Shown in pieces: positions 16,055 to 25,500 of a DNA stretch of 51,229 nucleotides. A program made the position numbers and the translations under genes. Each line of letters opens with the position of its first letter. The first letter of the stretch is position 1. The notes beneath the pieces were generated by a model, which saw only the letters and a list, made by a program, of their open reading frames with translations, was not told the DNA's origin and did no database searches. This DNA comes from Pseudanabaena biceps PCC 7429. GTDB lineage: Bacteria; Cyanobacteriota; Cyanobacteriia; Pseudanabaenales; Pseudanabaenaceae. The stretch lies in the NCBI RefSeq assembly GCF_000332215.1, contig NZ_ALWB01000006.1, positions 1 through 51,229 on the forward strand, read 5' to 3'.

Positions 16055-16672
16055 TTAAAAAGATAACTCTTGAAATAACTCCGCTAAAGGAAGATTAAAA
16101 TTGGGAATTACATCTTCACCATCAAGGCTATCTTCTAACTGCAAAAGCTTAGAGGGCTTAGGTTTATGGTAAACCAACACACATTCCTCATCAGGCAAAA
16201 TTACCCATACTAAGCGCGTTCTATTCTCAAAATACTCCACTAACTTATTATGGATTTCCTCAAAAGTATTATTCGGAGAAATAATTTCTACCGCCAGATC
16301 AGGAGCACCGTCAAAAAATCCCTTTGGTAAACGCTTTAGCCCTTGCAACCGTTCCTTAGCAATAAAAGCAAGATCAGGCGATCGCTTGTTACCAGTTTTC
16401 ATTTTAAAAGCCGTACTCGAATCACAAGTCACCCCAAGCCTATGAGTCCGCACAAAACCTGTCAGAAAATATCCCAGAGTAAGAGCCAAATATCCATGCT
16501 CCACACCAGAATTTGCCACAATGACTAACTCTCCATCTACATATTCATAACGATTGCCATCTTCAGGTAATGACATAAACTGCTCATCAGTCAAAGCTCT
16601 TGGATTTGCTAAGGGCTGAATTAATTCTAGATCATTGTTTGCGATCGCTTGGGTCATTAGATTTAAGTCCAC
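16055..16672 (-). CDS. Uma2-family endonuclease (DUF820, PD-(D/E)XK fold)
   Basis: A 205-aa protein with the complete Uma2 layout: RALTDEQFMSLPEDGNRYEY then VDGELV near the N-terminus, KRSPDLAFI with the catalytic Asp, APDLAVEIISPNNT with the catalytic Glu, and VEYFENRTRLVWVILP near the end. Uma2 genes are present in tens of copies in cyanobacteria. They are thought to be restriction-type nucleases, but their biological role is unresolved. ATG 16657 (MTQAIA) is an alternative start. Its shorter, broken relative lies just downstream on the same strand, which suggests local duplication. Confidence 0.85.
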   Translation of the reverse strand: MDLNLMTQAIANNDLELIQPLANPRALTDEQFMSLPEDGNRYEYVDGELVIVANSGVEHGYLALTLGYFLTGFVRTHRLGVTCDSSTAFKMKTGNKRSPDLAFIAKERLQGLKRLPKGFFDGAPDLAVEIISPNNTFEEIHNKLVEYFENRTRLVWVILPDEECVLVYHKPKPSKLLQLEDSLDGEDVIPNFNLPLAELFQELSF

Positions 16673-16788
16673 AGATTAAACTAATGGGATTCCTACAGGA
16701 TTTATCTAGTTAAATATATCATTGACCTTTGACCTAGATTTAACACCATAATTCTATTTTGTAGATATTTAAACTATGACAGCGATCG

Positions 16789-18600
16789 CTAAGAAATCCG
16801 AATAGCTTTTTTCGAGGATTCTGATTTTAGATGATCGTGATTTTGAATGAGAAAGTCGATCGCTTTTTTAAAATATTGACCATTCATTGGCTGAAAAGCA
16901 ATATTTTGCAGATCGATTTGCCTCACCTTGTCCTGCATTAACTCATAAAAATGGCGATCGCCAATGAGCTTAAGCGTTAACTGAGAATATGCCGACGGCG
17001 TTTTGACGACAAGTTCTCCCAGCCCTAATTTCTTCATTAAAGCAGCTCCTGAGCGACTATACCAACGTTTCCCCTCAAAGACTACCGAGGGCTTTTGGAG
17101 GTACAAACCATCGATAAGTACATTAAAGCCACCAAAATGATAGGAATCAAGACAGATATCCCCTTCTTCCATAATTGCCATATATTCAGCATAGGGCATA
17201 TATGGATAGATATGGACATGCGCAGAACCTAAAACTTCTTCGACATCTTTGGCGAAGGGTAGAAAATCATTTTTGCGAGTTAAGGCTCCACCCGAAAAAA
17301 GACGAAAAAGAACGGGTGATTTAGCATTTTGGATAACTTTCTTGAGAGTCAGCAATAATGGATAATTGACTTTCTGAGCGTACCAAGGGCAGTTAATAAT
17401 GAATTGATCGCTGCTTTTGATAGAAGTTTGTATGGCATTGTCAGAATTAATATCCTTTAATAACTGATAGTCAGGACGATTATTAACTGCACCCAATCCA
17501 GTTACTAAAACTAAACGTTCAGAATAGTTGTCTTCGGCATGGCGACCATCCTCAGCATCGGCTCCACTAATAAAATAATCAATCTCACTACCAAAGGTGC
17601 TGACGGGATGTCCTAACCCACAAATTTGAATGGGAGCAATCCGCAGGTTAGACAATATGATGCTTTCGCTCATCATGCCTATGTCTGGATAGTAGATGGC
17701 AGCGAATTCATTTTGCTTGATGACACTCAGATCAGATAAACCGTTGTCAAATCGCAAATATTTAACTTCTTTAAAGTATTGCGTATCGATCGCTAATTTC
17801 TGATCGCCTATGTGGATTAAGGTCAGCTCGTAGCTATCCTTGAGTGCTGCGATACATTCAGACAAAATCCGATAAATAGAATGCTGGGGATACCAAAAGC
17901 CTGAAATGATAGCAATTTTTGTGGGGGTGGGCTGATTGGAAATATTGATATCTTTAACCAATTGGCTATTTTGAACTAATTTGTTAATTCTGGCTTTGAG
18001 TAAGCGATCGTCATCGCCATCAATATAGGTTGAGCCAAAGTAGACATCATCAATTTTATAGAAGCCCGTTAGACGAGCGTCTTCATAAAGAATATGTTCA
18101 CGGAGATTTTTGTATGCGATCGCATTTACTAAACCTGAGCGATAAATTTCTAGATAATGGGAATACCATAGACTAGTCAGTGCTGGATTAGTATCAAAAA
18201 GTACTTGGCGATCGCATTGCCAACTGTTTCTAGCGGAGCATAGAGTCAGGATTTTGGCGAGATCTTGAGGCTGGGCTGTTAACAAATCTAGATAGTCATC
18301 TGTGGTTTTAAAGCAAGAAATTGCCACTAGGTTAGATATAGTCAGGTTTAGTTGAATAAATCGGATTGCATAGCGATCGCTCAGGCAATAATCGGGCTGA
18401 GTAAAGACATATAAGAAGTTTTTGACAAAGGCATTGATAAAGTGCTGTGCATCTGGTGCAAGTTCTAAATAAGTAGTTCTTTCAAAATGTTCTAGGATAT
18501 AAATCAGTTTTTCAGAGACAAGGTCGTAATCTTGATTAAGATAGTCTTTTAATATTTCTAGAGAATTAAAGCTAAGATTTGTCGAATTTTGTGGATTCAT
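16789..18600 (-). CDS. GT41/HMW1C-like glycosyltransferase
   Basis: A 603-aa protein without TPR repeats. The C-terminal half carries GT-B glycosyltransferase signatures of the GT41 (O-GlcNAc transferase / HMW1C) group: IAIISGFWYPQHSIYR, APIQICGLGHPVSTFGSEID, and CLDSYHFGGFNVLIDGL with KPSVVFEG near the nucleotide-sugar site. The HMW1C family of Haemophilus and Actinobacillus N-glycosylates adhesins with hexoses on Asn, in the cytoplasm. The all-helical N-terminal third is consistent with the AAD-like domain of HMW1C. A target protein is not obvious nearby. It is the only long minus-strand gene in the window and is followed by hairpin elements on its upstream side. Confidence 0.72.
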   Translation of the reverse strand: MNPQNSTNLSFNSLEILKDYLNQDYDLVSEKLIYILEHFERTTYLELAPDAQHFINAFVKNFLYVFTQPDYCLSDRYAIRFIQLNLTISNLVAISCFKTTDDYLDLLTAQPQDLAKILTLCSARNSWQCDRQVLFDTNPALTSLWYSHYLEIYRSGLVNAIAYKNLREHILYEDARLTGFYKIDDVYFGSTYIDGDDDRLLKARINKLVQNSQLVKDINISNQPTPTKIAIISGFWYPQHSIYRILSECIAALKDSYELTLIHIGDQKLAIDTQYFKEVKYLRFDNGLSDLSVIKQNEFAAIYYPDIGMMSESIILSNLRIAPIQICGLGHPVSTFGSEIDYFISGADAEDGRHAEDNYSERLVLVTGLGAVNNRPDYQLLKDINSDNAIQTSIKSSDQFIINCPWYAQKVNYPLLLTLKKVIQNAKSPVLFRLFSGGALTRKNDFLPFAKDVEEVLGSAHVHIYPYMPYAEYMAIMEEGDICLDSYHFGGFNVLIDGLYLQKPSVVFEGKRWYSRSGAALMKKLGLGELVVKTPSAYSQLTLKLIGDRHFYELMQDKVRQIDLQNIAFQPMNGQYFKKAIDFLIQNHDHLKSESSKKAIRIS

Positions 18601-18632
18601 TTTTTCGAGATTATCGATACCAATCTCCCCTT

Positions 18633-18747
18633 AGGGACTTGCGAGAAAATAAGATACCAATCCAGATTTACCAGAATCGTTGGCACGGCGGAGCCGTGCC
18701 AACGATTCTGGTTTTATATTTGGTACTTCATTAAATCGCAAGTCCCT
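18633..18747. repeat. Nested palindromic element
   Basis: Three levels of inverted repeat share one centre. The outer arms are AGGGACTTGCGA (18633-18644) and TCGCAAGTCCCT (18736-18747). The middle arms are TACCAA/TTGGTA. The inner part is a perfect 20-bp hairpin at 18670-18712 with loop GGA. It lies directly upstream of the glycosyltransferase start. Confidence 0.75.
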
Positions 18748-18966
18748 TATTCCTATCTTCAACTACAAAAAGAATTACGTCAATGGATAGCGATCTTCTA
18801 TGATTAGCAATACGAAGATCGTTCAAGTATTGCGTTTACATTACCTTGCGCTGTTTATTAAGGTTGAGTTTCCCGAAATACCTCTAGCGCTAATCCCTTA
18901 TTCTAACAATCTGCATCTTAATAGAATGCATCATAACATACAGCTATTTTCGATCAAAAAAGCTAA
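18748..18966. other. Intergenic stretch between hairpin elements
   Basis: About 220 nt of ordinary AT-rich sequence with no supported gene, lying between the nested palindrome and the 23-bp hairpin. Short open frames here run into the repeats and have no recognisable motif. Confidence 0.4.
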
Positions 18967-19015
18967 AAGAGACCTTTTGAAAGTGCTGCTTCGCAGCACT
19001 TTCAAAAGGTCTCTT
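18967..19015. repeat. Perfect 23-bp hairpin, loop TTC
   Basis: Arms 18967-18989 and 18993-19015 are perfectly complementary (AAGAGACCTTTTGAAAG, then TGCTGC) with the 3-nt loop TTC and GC on each side of the loop. It is followed by AGTTT. It could terminate transcription but also fits the hairpin family described in the findings. Confidence 0.8.
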
Positions 19016-19048
19016 AGTTTGGATTTGAGCGCAAAGTGCTGTAACTTA

Positions 19049-19151
19049 TAAGTAGCTAAGTATAAGTAAACTTAAAACCTAGAAGAGCATACCGCCCGCT
19101 TAGCGGGCGGTATGCTCTCTAGTTTTAGTTTTTAATTATGCGGAACTAAGT
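19049..19151. repeat. MITE-like element, hairpin loop TTA
   Basis: Left end ATAAGTAGCTAAGTATAAG; the right end, reverse-complemented, reads TACTTAGTTCCGCATAATT. The central 16-bp hairpin at 19084-19118 is identical in stem to those at 12987-13021 and 1-18 but has the loop TTA. It abuts a second element with which it shares its right end. Confidence 0.75.
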
Positions 19152-19254
19152 ACCTAGGAATAATTAAAACCCAGAATCAAAACCTGTAGCACACGCTGTG
19201 CATGTGCTACAGGTTTTGGGATTTTATATTTAATTGCGCCTAGCTACTTACTTA
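19147..19254. repeat. MITE-like element, hairpin loop TGT
   Basis: Left end TAAGTACCTAGGAATAATT and right end GCGCCTAGCTACTTACTTA form terminal inverted repeats. The centre is an 18-nt-armed hairpin (19179-19217) based on AAAACCTGTAGCACA with one mismatch and loop TGT. It is joined tail-to-head to the preceding element. Confidence 0.72.
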
Positions 19255-19316
19255 ACTTAGATAATTTAGACTGTCTCCAGCCAGCTTAAGCCATCAAAAT
19301 CTAGGGTAAATGAAGT

Positions 19317-19895
19317 ATGAAATCCTACTCAGCCTATTTTGTTCGTAACGAAGCGATTGAGAATGCCCAGAAGATCTTTGGTAAAAGAGTTGAACCTCTT
19401 CCCGATTCCCCTTGGCTACTTTGCGATTATCAGCCCGATGATGAACTTCCTGATGATGAGGTGCTATTCGGCGAAGAGTCTCTCACTGAAGCTAAATCAG
19501 GACAATTGGGAGAAATCTTTTTTGTTTATGGAGATACCTCCGTGGATTGGTTTGTTTATGAGCACGCTAGTGATGGTAGACTGCTGCGAAAACTGGTGTG
19601 GTTTACTTTGCCCGATGATGTGTGGAACTCGGGTTGGATATTAGTAGAAGGAGAACCTGAGGATTGGGAAGCGACGTTGTTTCGTCCAGATTGGTTGGTT
19701 CGGCATCTCGAACTTGAGCATCAAAAGTTGAAGGATCAAGGTCATGAGGATGAAATACCTGCCATGGAAGCTGAGATCAGACAACTGTGGGATCGAAAAC
19801 AGATTATCAAGGGGAAGAGATTGCCCTTCTGTGATGGGACTGTAGCTCTCCTTGTCGAGGAGAGCTACGGCATCAGTCGCTTCAATATCAGGTAA
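19317..19895 (+). CDS. Conserved-looking hypothetical protein, 192 aa
   Basis: A 192-aa soluble, acidic protein that I do not recognise. Visible features are an acidic stretch at residues 42-51 (DDELPDDEVL), aromatic-rich central strands (FFVYGDTSVDWFVYEH, LVWFTLPDDVWNSGWILVEG) and a charged helical segment with EHQKLKDQGHEDEIPAMEAEI. Codon choice and reading-frame integrity look like a real gene. It has no signal peptide or membrane segment. It stands alone between two groups of hairpin elements. Confidence 0.6.
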   Translation: MKSYSAYFVRNEAIENAQKIFGKRVEPLPDSPWLLCDYQPDDELPDDEVLFGEESLTEAKSGQLGEIFFVYGDTSVDWFVYEHASDGRLLRKLVWFTLPDDVWNSGWILVEGEPEDWEATLFRPDWLVRHLELEHQKLKDQGHEDEIPAMEAEIRQLWDRKQIIKGKRLPFCDGTVALLVEESYGISRFNIR

Positions 19896-19979
19896 TCCCT
19901 TACATTGGATAAAGAGATGATCGCCATACGGCAAACCCTTGAACAAGGCTGGTCGTCATCAATACATACTATTCCTCTT

Positions 19980-20058
19980 AAGGAATCAAATTTGGTTTAA
20001 TACCTGATTCCTGCAATTTTTCCGATTCATACTTTCCTTTAGCAAAGCCATATAATAA
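19980..20058 (-). pseudogene. C-terminal remnant of a gene cut by a hairpin element
   Basis: On the minus strand, ending at 19980, the frame reads LYGFAKGKYESEKLQESGIK followed by PNLIP and a stop. This looks like the charged C-terminal helix of a real protein. Upstream of it the frame meets the element that begins near 20056. No start is available. The assignment rests on about 26 residues and is tentative. Confidence 0.25.
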
Positions 20059-20155
20059 GTAAGTGGGCTTAATTAAATATAAAACCCTAAAACCTACGGC
20101 GCAAACGGCGCTTGCGCCGCAGGTTTTAGATCTGGATTTTAATTATGCTGAGGTA
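20056..20155. repeat. MITE-like element, hairpin loop GGC
   Basis: Left end TAAGTAAGTGGGCTTAATTAA; right end TTAATTATGCTGAGGTAATT. The central hairpin at 20087-20129 has arms related to AAAACCTGCGGCGCAAGC, with two A-C mismatches and loop GGC. Relative to the elements at 19179 and 22326, several stem bases change on both arms together. Confidence 0.7.
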
Positions 20156-20198
20156 ATTAAAGTAATTGTAAACCTATAGAGGTGGGGCGGAAAAGGCT

Positions 20199-22265
20199 AT
20201 GGATATATTGAGGGCTCAACAAGAGTTAGCAGATTTGCAAACTAGTGAGGCAAGATTTCAGAAGTTGGCTAATAATCTCCCTGGTATGATTACTCAGTTT
20301 CGCGCTACGGGGGATGGTTCTCTGTCAACACTTTATGTTAGCTCAGGTTGTGTTGATATTTGCGAAGTTGCAGTTGAAGATTTTTTGTCTGGAGTCATGC
20401 AATTTGAAGACTTGCAACATCCAGACGATCGCCCAAGAATTCAGCAAGCAGGAATCTATTCATCTGAAAAGTTGACGCTTTTTAAGGAAGAATTTCGGAT
20501 TATTACCCCTTCGGGCAATCTAAAATGGGTACAGGTCACTTCTCAACCAGAACGACAAGCTGATGGTTCGACTATTTGGGATAGCATCATCTTAGATATT
20601 ACCGATCGCAAGCAAGCGGAACAGGAACTTCAGCAATCACAGCAGTTTTTACGTCTATTACTCGACAATATTCCGCAATTAGTATTTTGGAAAGACCGCG
20701 AATCTAATTTTATGGGCTGTAACACAAACGGTGCTAAGTTTGTGGGTTTAGAATCACCTGATATGATCGTTGGTCAAACTGACTATACTTTGCCCTTTAC
20801 GGTTGAATCCGCAGTTCAGAATGTGGAACGCGATCGCCGAGTCATGGATTCTGGGCAATCAGATCTTCATATTATGATCCACCAGCGCTCAGATGGCAGT
20901 ACGCTATGGCTTGATACCCGTAAAACGCCCCTACGCGATCTTGATGGTAATGTTATTGGAGTTCTAGTTACATTAGAAGATATTAGCGATCGCAAGCTGG
21001 CGGAAATAGAAGTCCAAAAACTTGCTTCTGTAGTCGAAAATACTACAGACTTTATCAGCATTGCTAACATTGAGGATGGACAAACGCTCTATTTGAATGC
21101 GGGGGGACGGCAACTAGTGGGACTTGGCATCACCGATACTGTTAAGAATTTGCACCTAAGCGATTTCCACAATCGGGAGGACATGGCTAAAATTCAAGAA
21201 ACATTGATGCCTCATTTGCGACAATATGGTTATGCAAGTGCGGAACTACACTTACAGCACTTGATTACCCAAGTACAAATTCCCGTAGAATGGAACATAT
21301 TTACGATCAAAGACCCCAATACGGGTCAACCTTCGTATATTGCTGCAATTATCCGTGATATTAGTGATCGCAAACGTACCGAATCTGAGCTAAATCAGCG
21401 CACTGCGGAGCTAGAACAAACCCTAAAAGAACTTAAGCATACTCAAACCCAGATGGTGCAATCGGAGAAAATGTCGGGGCTGGGACAACTCGTCGCAGGG
21501 GTCGCCCATGAAATTAATAACCCAGTCAACTTCATTTATGGCAACTTAATCCATGCCCATAACTATGCCAAAGATCTGGGGCAGCTCCTAGACCTTTACC
21601 AAAAACATTATCCCACTCCCCATGCCGAGATTCAAGAACAAATCGAGGAGATCGAGTTAAATTTCTTACTAGAAGATATGCACAATCTTCTCGCTTCTAT
21701 GCAGGTTGGCGCAGAACGTATCCAAAAAATTGTCGTATCATTGCGTACCTTCTCGCGCATGGACGAAGCCGACATGAAATCCGTGAATATCCACGATGGT
21801 ATCGATAGTACCCTGATGATTTTGCAACATCGCCTAAAAGCAAGGTCAGATGCCTCAATCATTGAAATTATCAAAGCCTATGGAGAGTTACCGATAGTCG
21901 AGTGCTTCGCAGGACAACTCAATCAAGTCTTTATGAATCTACTCAGTAACGCAATTGATGCTCTAGAAGAATCTTTGGAAATTGGTCAAATCCATAACCC
22001 AACGATTACAATTAGCACTGCATTTGTCAATTCTAAGGAAGTGATGATTCAAATTTCCGATAATGGGATTGGTATCCCAACAGAAATTCAGCATAGGCTG
22101 TTCGATCCATTTTTTACCACAAAGCCCGTAGGCAAAGGAACTGGGATGGGACTTTCGATTAGCTATCAAATTGTGGTAGATAAGCATGGTGGTAAGTTGG
22201 AATGTGTTTCTGGAGCAGGACAAGGTTCTACCTTTGTCGTCACGATTCCCATTCGCCAGCATTAA
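20199..22265 (+). CDS. PAS-domain sensor histidine kinase
   Basis: A 688-aa cytoplasmic-looking protein. Three PAS domains cover about residues 15-137, 145-265 and 272-392, each ending in the PAC-type ILDITDRK, LEDISDRK or IRDISDRK. A coiled linker (391-425) leads to the phosphoacceptor region LGQLVAGVAHEINNP with His437. The ATPase domain has the N-box NQVFMNLLSNAIDALEES, G1 ISDNGIGIP and G2 GKGTGMGLSISYQI. It should autophosphorylate on His and pass phosphate to a response regulator, but none is encoded nearby. No transmembrane segment is seen, so the signal is intracellular. Its catalytic half resembles that of the giant kinase downstream. Confidence 0.92.
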   Translation: MDILRAQQELADLQTSEARFQKLANNLPGMITQFRATGDGSLSTLYVSSGCVDICEVAVEDFLSGVMQFEDLQHPDDRPRIQQAGIYSSEKLTLFKEEFRIITPSGNLKWVQVTSQPERQADGSTIWDSIILDITDRKQAEQELQQSQQFLRLLLDNIPQLVFWKDRESNFMGCNTNGAKFVGLESPDMIVGQTDYTLPFTVESAVQNVERDRRVMDSGQSDLHIMIHQRSDGSTLWLDTRKTPLRDLDGNVIGVLVTLEDISDRKLAEIEVQKLASVVENTTDFISIANIEDGQTLYLNAGGRQLVGLGITDTVKNLHLSDFHNREDMAKIQETLMPHLRQYGYASAELHLQHLITQVQIPVEWNIFTIKDPNTGQPSYIAAIIRDISDRKRTESELNQRTAELEQTLKELKHTQTQMVQSEKMSGLGQLVAGVAHEINNPVNFIYGNLIHAHNYAKDLGQLLDLYQKHYPTPHAEIQEQIEEIELNFLLEDMHNLLASMQVGAERIQKIVVSLRTFSRMDEADMKSVNIHDGIDSTLMILQHRLKARSDASIIEIIKAYGELPIVECFAGQLNQVFMNLLSNAIDALEESLEIGQIHNPTITISTAFVNSKEVMIQISDNGIGIPTEIQHRLFDPFFTTKPVGKGTGMGLSISYQIVVDKHGGKLECVSGAGQGSTFVVTIPIRQH

Positions 22266-22293
22266 GTTATGCCATAACTCTGACAAGACAAAT

Positions 22294-22397
22294 GAGTAAC
22301 TGGGTACAATTAAATATAAAATCCAAAAAGCTGTAGCACAAGCTGCGCTTGTGCTACAGCTTTTGATTCTGGGGTTTAATTTTGCCCAGCCACTTAA
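22294..22397. repeat. MITE-like element, hairpin loop TGC
   Basis: Left end GAGTAACTGGGTACAATTAAA; right end TTTAATTTTGCCCAGCCACTT. The perfect 18-bp central hairpin at 22326-22364 is based on AAAAGCTGTAGCACAAGC with loop TGC. It sits 29 nt after the histidine-kinase stop and could also terminate that transcript. Confidence 0.75.
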
Positions 22398-22503
22398 TAC
22401 CAAAGCTCAAAATGGCGTAGCCATTTTGAGCTTTGAAAACCCTTATTAGGTTTGGTTTTTAATTCACAAAAGTGTTGTCACACTTTCGTGAATTGGTATA
22501 ACA
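22398..22503. repeat. TACCAA/TTGGTA element: two hairpins upstream of the giant kinase
   Basis: The first hairpin (22401-22435) has perfect 16-bp arms CAAAGCTCAAAATGGC and loop GTA. The second (22461-22500) is a nearly perfect palindrome around AAGTGT/ACACTT, ending AATTGGTATA. The pair is bounded by ATACCAA and TTGGTAT. The second hairpin is almost identical to the palindrome at 28463-28506, at the other end of the kinase gene. Confidence 0.7.
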
Positions 22504-22550
22504 AGATAAATAACAAGACAAATAATAAAGCAAATAATAGGACAACAACA

Positions 22551-25500
22551 ATGGTAGACACATTCACAATCCTCGGCTACTCTCTATCTGAAAATCTTTA
22601 CATGGGATCGCGGACTGTTGTCTATCGGGCAGTCCGCGCCTTGGATCAACTCCCTGTAGTGATCAAACTGCTGAAAAATGACTATCCCACCTTTAATGAA
22701 TTAGTTCAGTTTCGCAATCAGTACAATATTTCTCAAAATTTCAACTCACCACTAATCATCCAAACCTACAGCTTAGAACCGTACCAAAATAGTTATGCGC
22801 TAGTGATGGAAGACTTCGGGGGGATTTCCTTGAGAGAGTATGCGGTAAAAGGTAGGAATAGGCTCTCTTTAAAAGAATTTTTGGAAATAGCGATCGCGCT
22901 CTGTAATGGCTTAGATATATTATATCGAGATCGAGTTATTCATAAGGATATCAAACCCAGTAATATATTAATTAACCCTGAAACAAAACAAGTTAAATTA
23001 ATTGACTTTAGTATTGCCTCACTATTACCAAGGGAAACACAAGAGATCCAAAATGCTAACGCTCTAGAAGGAACTCTTGCCTATCTTTCGCCAGAGCAAA
23101 CTGGACGCATGAATCGTGGGATTGACTATCGCAGCGACTTCTACTCATTGGGGGTGACTTTCTACGAGTTATTGGCAGGAAAGTTACCTTTTCTATCCAA
23201 TGACCCCATGGAATTAGTCCATTGTCATTTAGCAAAAAATCCTATACCAGTTAATCAGATCAATCCTAATATTCCCCTAGTTTTATCAACAATCATCAGC
23301 AAATTAATGGCTAAAAATGCTGAAGACCGCTATCAGAGTGCTTTGGGAATTAAGCATGATTTAGAGATTTGTCTAGCACAATTGCAAGCTACAGGAAATA
23401 TTGCACCTTTTGAAATTGGACAGAGAGATATTAGCGATCGCTTTATTATCCCCGAAAAGCTCTATGGTCGCGCCACCGAAGTAGAAATACTCCTGAATTC
23501 CTTTGAGCGAGTGAGTCAAGGCGCAACAGAAATGATGCTTGTTGCAGGTTTTTCAGGAATAGGCAAAACAGCCGTCGTTAATGAAGTGCATAAACCAATC
23601 GTTAGACAACGGGGCTACTTCATCAAAGGGAAATACGATCAATTTCAGCGCAATATTCCCTTTTTTGCCTTTGTCCAAGCTTTCCGCGACCTAATGGGAC
23701 AACTACTCTCAGAATCAGATAGCCAAATTAAAGTATGGAAAAACAAAATCCTCGAAGTTGTGGGCGAGAATGGACAAGTGTTAATTGAGGTGATCCCTGA
23801 ACTAGAACTGATTATCGGTCAGCAGCCCGCAGCCACAGCACTATCAGGGACTGCGGCTCAAAACCGCTTTAATCTGCTGATCCAAAAGTTTGTGCAAATC
23901 TTTACCAGCCCAGAGCATCCCTTAGTGATGTTTTTAGATGATTTACAATGGGCAGATTCCGCTTCTCTAAATTTACTGGAATTATTGATAGAAGACACTC
24001 AATATTTATTGATCATAGGAGCCTATCGAAATAATGAGGTGTCGCCCGCTCATCCCTTTATGATGACTATTGATGAGATTATAAAATCTGGTGCGTTAGT
24101 CAATACGATTACTCTCGAAGCATTGAGCTTGCTAAATGTCAATCAATTAGTGACTGATACGCTAAATTGTGAATTATTTCTTGCTCAAGCTTTAACCGAA
24201 TTAATCTATCAAAAAACTAATGGCAATCCATTTTTTACAACTCAATTTCTGAAAACCTTGCATGAAGATGGACAGATTACCTTTGATTGGGACATTCGAC
24301 ATTGGCGGTGTGATATTACTCAAGTTAGAAATTTGGCAATTACTGATGACGTAGTGGAATTTATGGCCCTGCAATTACAGAAGTTGCCTATCGAAACTCA
24401 AGATATGTTGAAATTAGCAGCCTGTATCGGAGCGCAATTTGATCTACAAACCTTGACAATTATCAGTGAGAAATCAGTAAAAGTCACAGCTACAGCATTA
24501 TGGAAAGCATTACAAGAAGGCTTGATTATTCCCAACACAGAAGTTTATAAATTCTTTATGCAGTCCGATAGTAGCTTAGTTTCTGATGTCGCAGCAAACC
24601 CTACCTATCGTTTTTTGCATGATCGTGTGCAACAAGCTTCCTATTCTCTGATTTCTGATGATCAAAAACAGATTACTCACTTGAGAATTGGACAATTATT
24701 GTTGCATAACCTTTCCCAAGAAAAACAGGAAGAAAAAATCTTTGATATTGTTAATCATTTGAATATAGGTGTAGAGCTAATCACTATCCAGAAACAAAGA
24801 GAGCAATTGGCACAATTGAATCTCATGGCTGGGAAAAAAGCGCTTACTTCGACTGCTTATGCTGCTGCCGCTAAATATTTCGATAACGGAGTGAAGTCTC
24901 TAGGTATTGATAGTTGGGAAAGTAACTATGAGTTGACTTTAGCTCTTTATGAATCTGCGGTTACGGCTGAATATCTCAACATCAACTTTGCCCATGCCCA
25001 AACCTTAGCTAATTTCGTTTTAGAACATACTACTAGCTCCCTTGATCGAGTCAAGCTTTATGAATTACAAATTCAAATGTATATGGCTCAGTCAGAGATG
25101 CCAAAAGCACTTGCTGTAGGAATATTTGCTTTGGAACTTCTAGAAGTCGATTTAGGCGCATCCCCTCGATCTTCAGCAATACAGTTGCCGATATTGACCA
25201 CGATAGAATCGTTGCCAGTGATGTTAGAACCTCATTCGATTGCTGTCATGCGGATTCTGATGGCAATTTTTTCCCCAGCCTATACAACCCGCCCAGAGCT
25301 TTTGCCAGAGATTGTCTTGACAATGATTGATCTGAGTTTAAAACAAGGACATACATCACTGAGTGCCTTTGCCTATGTGTTTTATGGCATATTGCTATGT
25401 GGATTTGAGAAAGATGTAGATAAAGGATATTATTCTGGGTTACTTGCTTTGAAAGTATTGGATCGGTTCTCTGCCAAAGAATTGGAATGTAAAGTGAACA

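Larger units (their letters stand above)
19896..20198. other. Intergenic region dominated by remnants and a hairpin element
   Basis: The first 160 nt hold the possible minus-strand remnant. The rest is the element at 20056-20155 and the leader of the histidine-kinase gene, with AGAGGTGG and AAAAGG before ATG 20199. Confidence 0.4.

Noticed and set aside
18967-19015. Calling the 23-bp hairpin a simple rho-independent terminator
   Set aside because: It lacks a clear U-tract and lies far from any gene end (over 360 nt upstream of the glycosyltransferase start, 300 nt before the next gene). It fits the GC-NNN-GC hairpin family better.
22452-22550. Upstream start (TTG 22452) for the giant kinase
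   Set aside because: The added residues translate a palindromic repeat and a low-complexity Asn/Lys stretch. ATG 22551 begins the family-like MVDTFTILGY.
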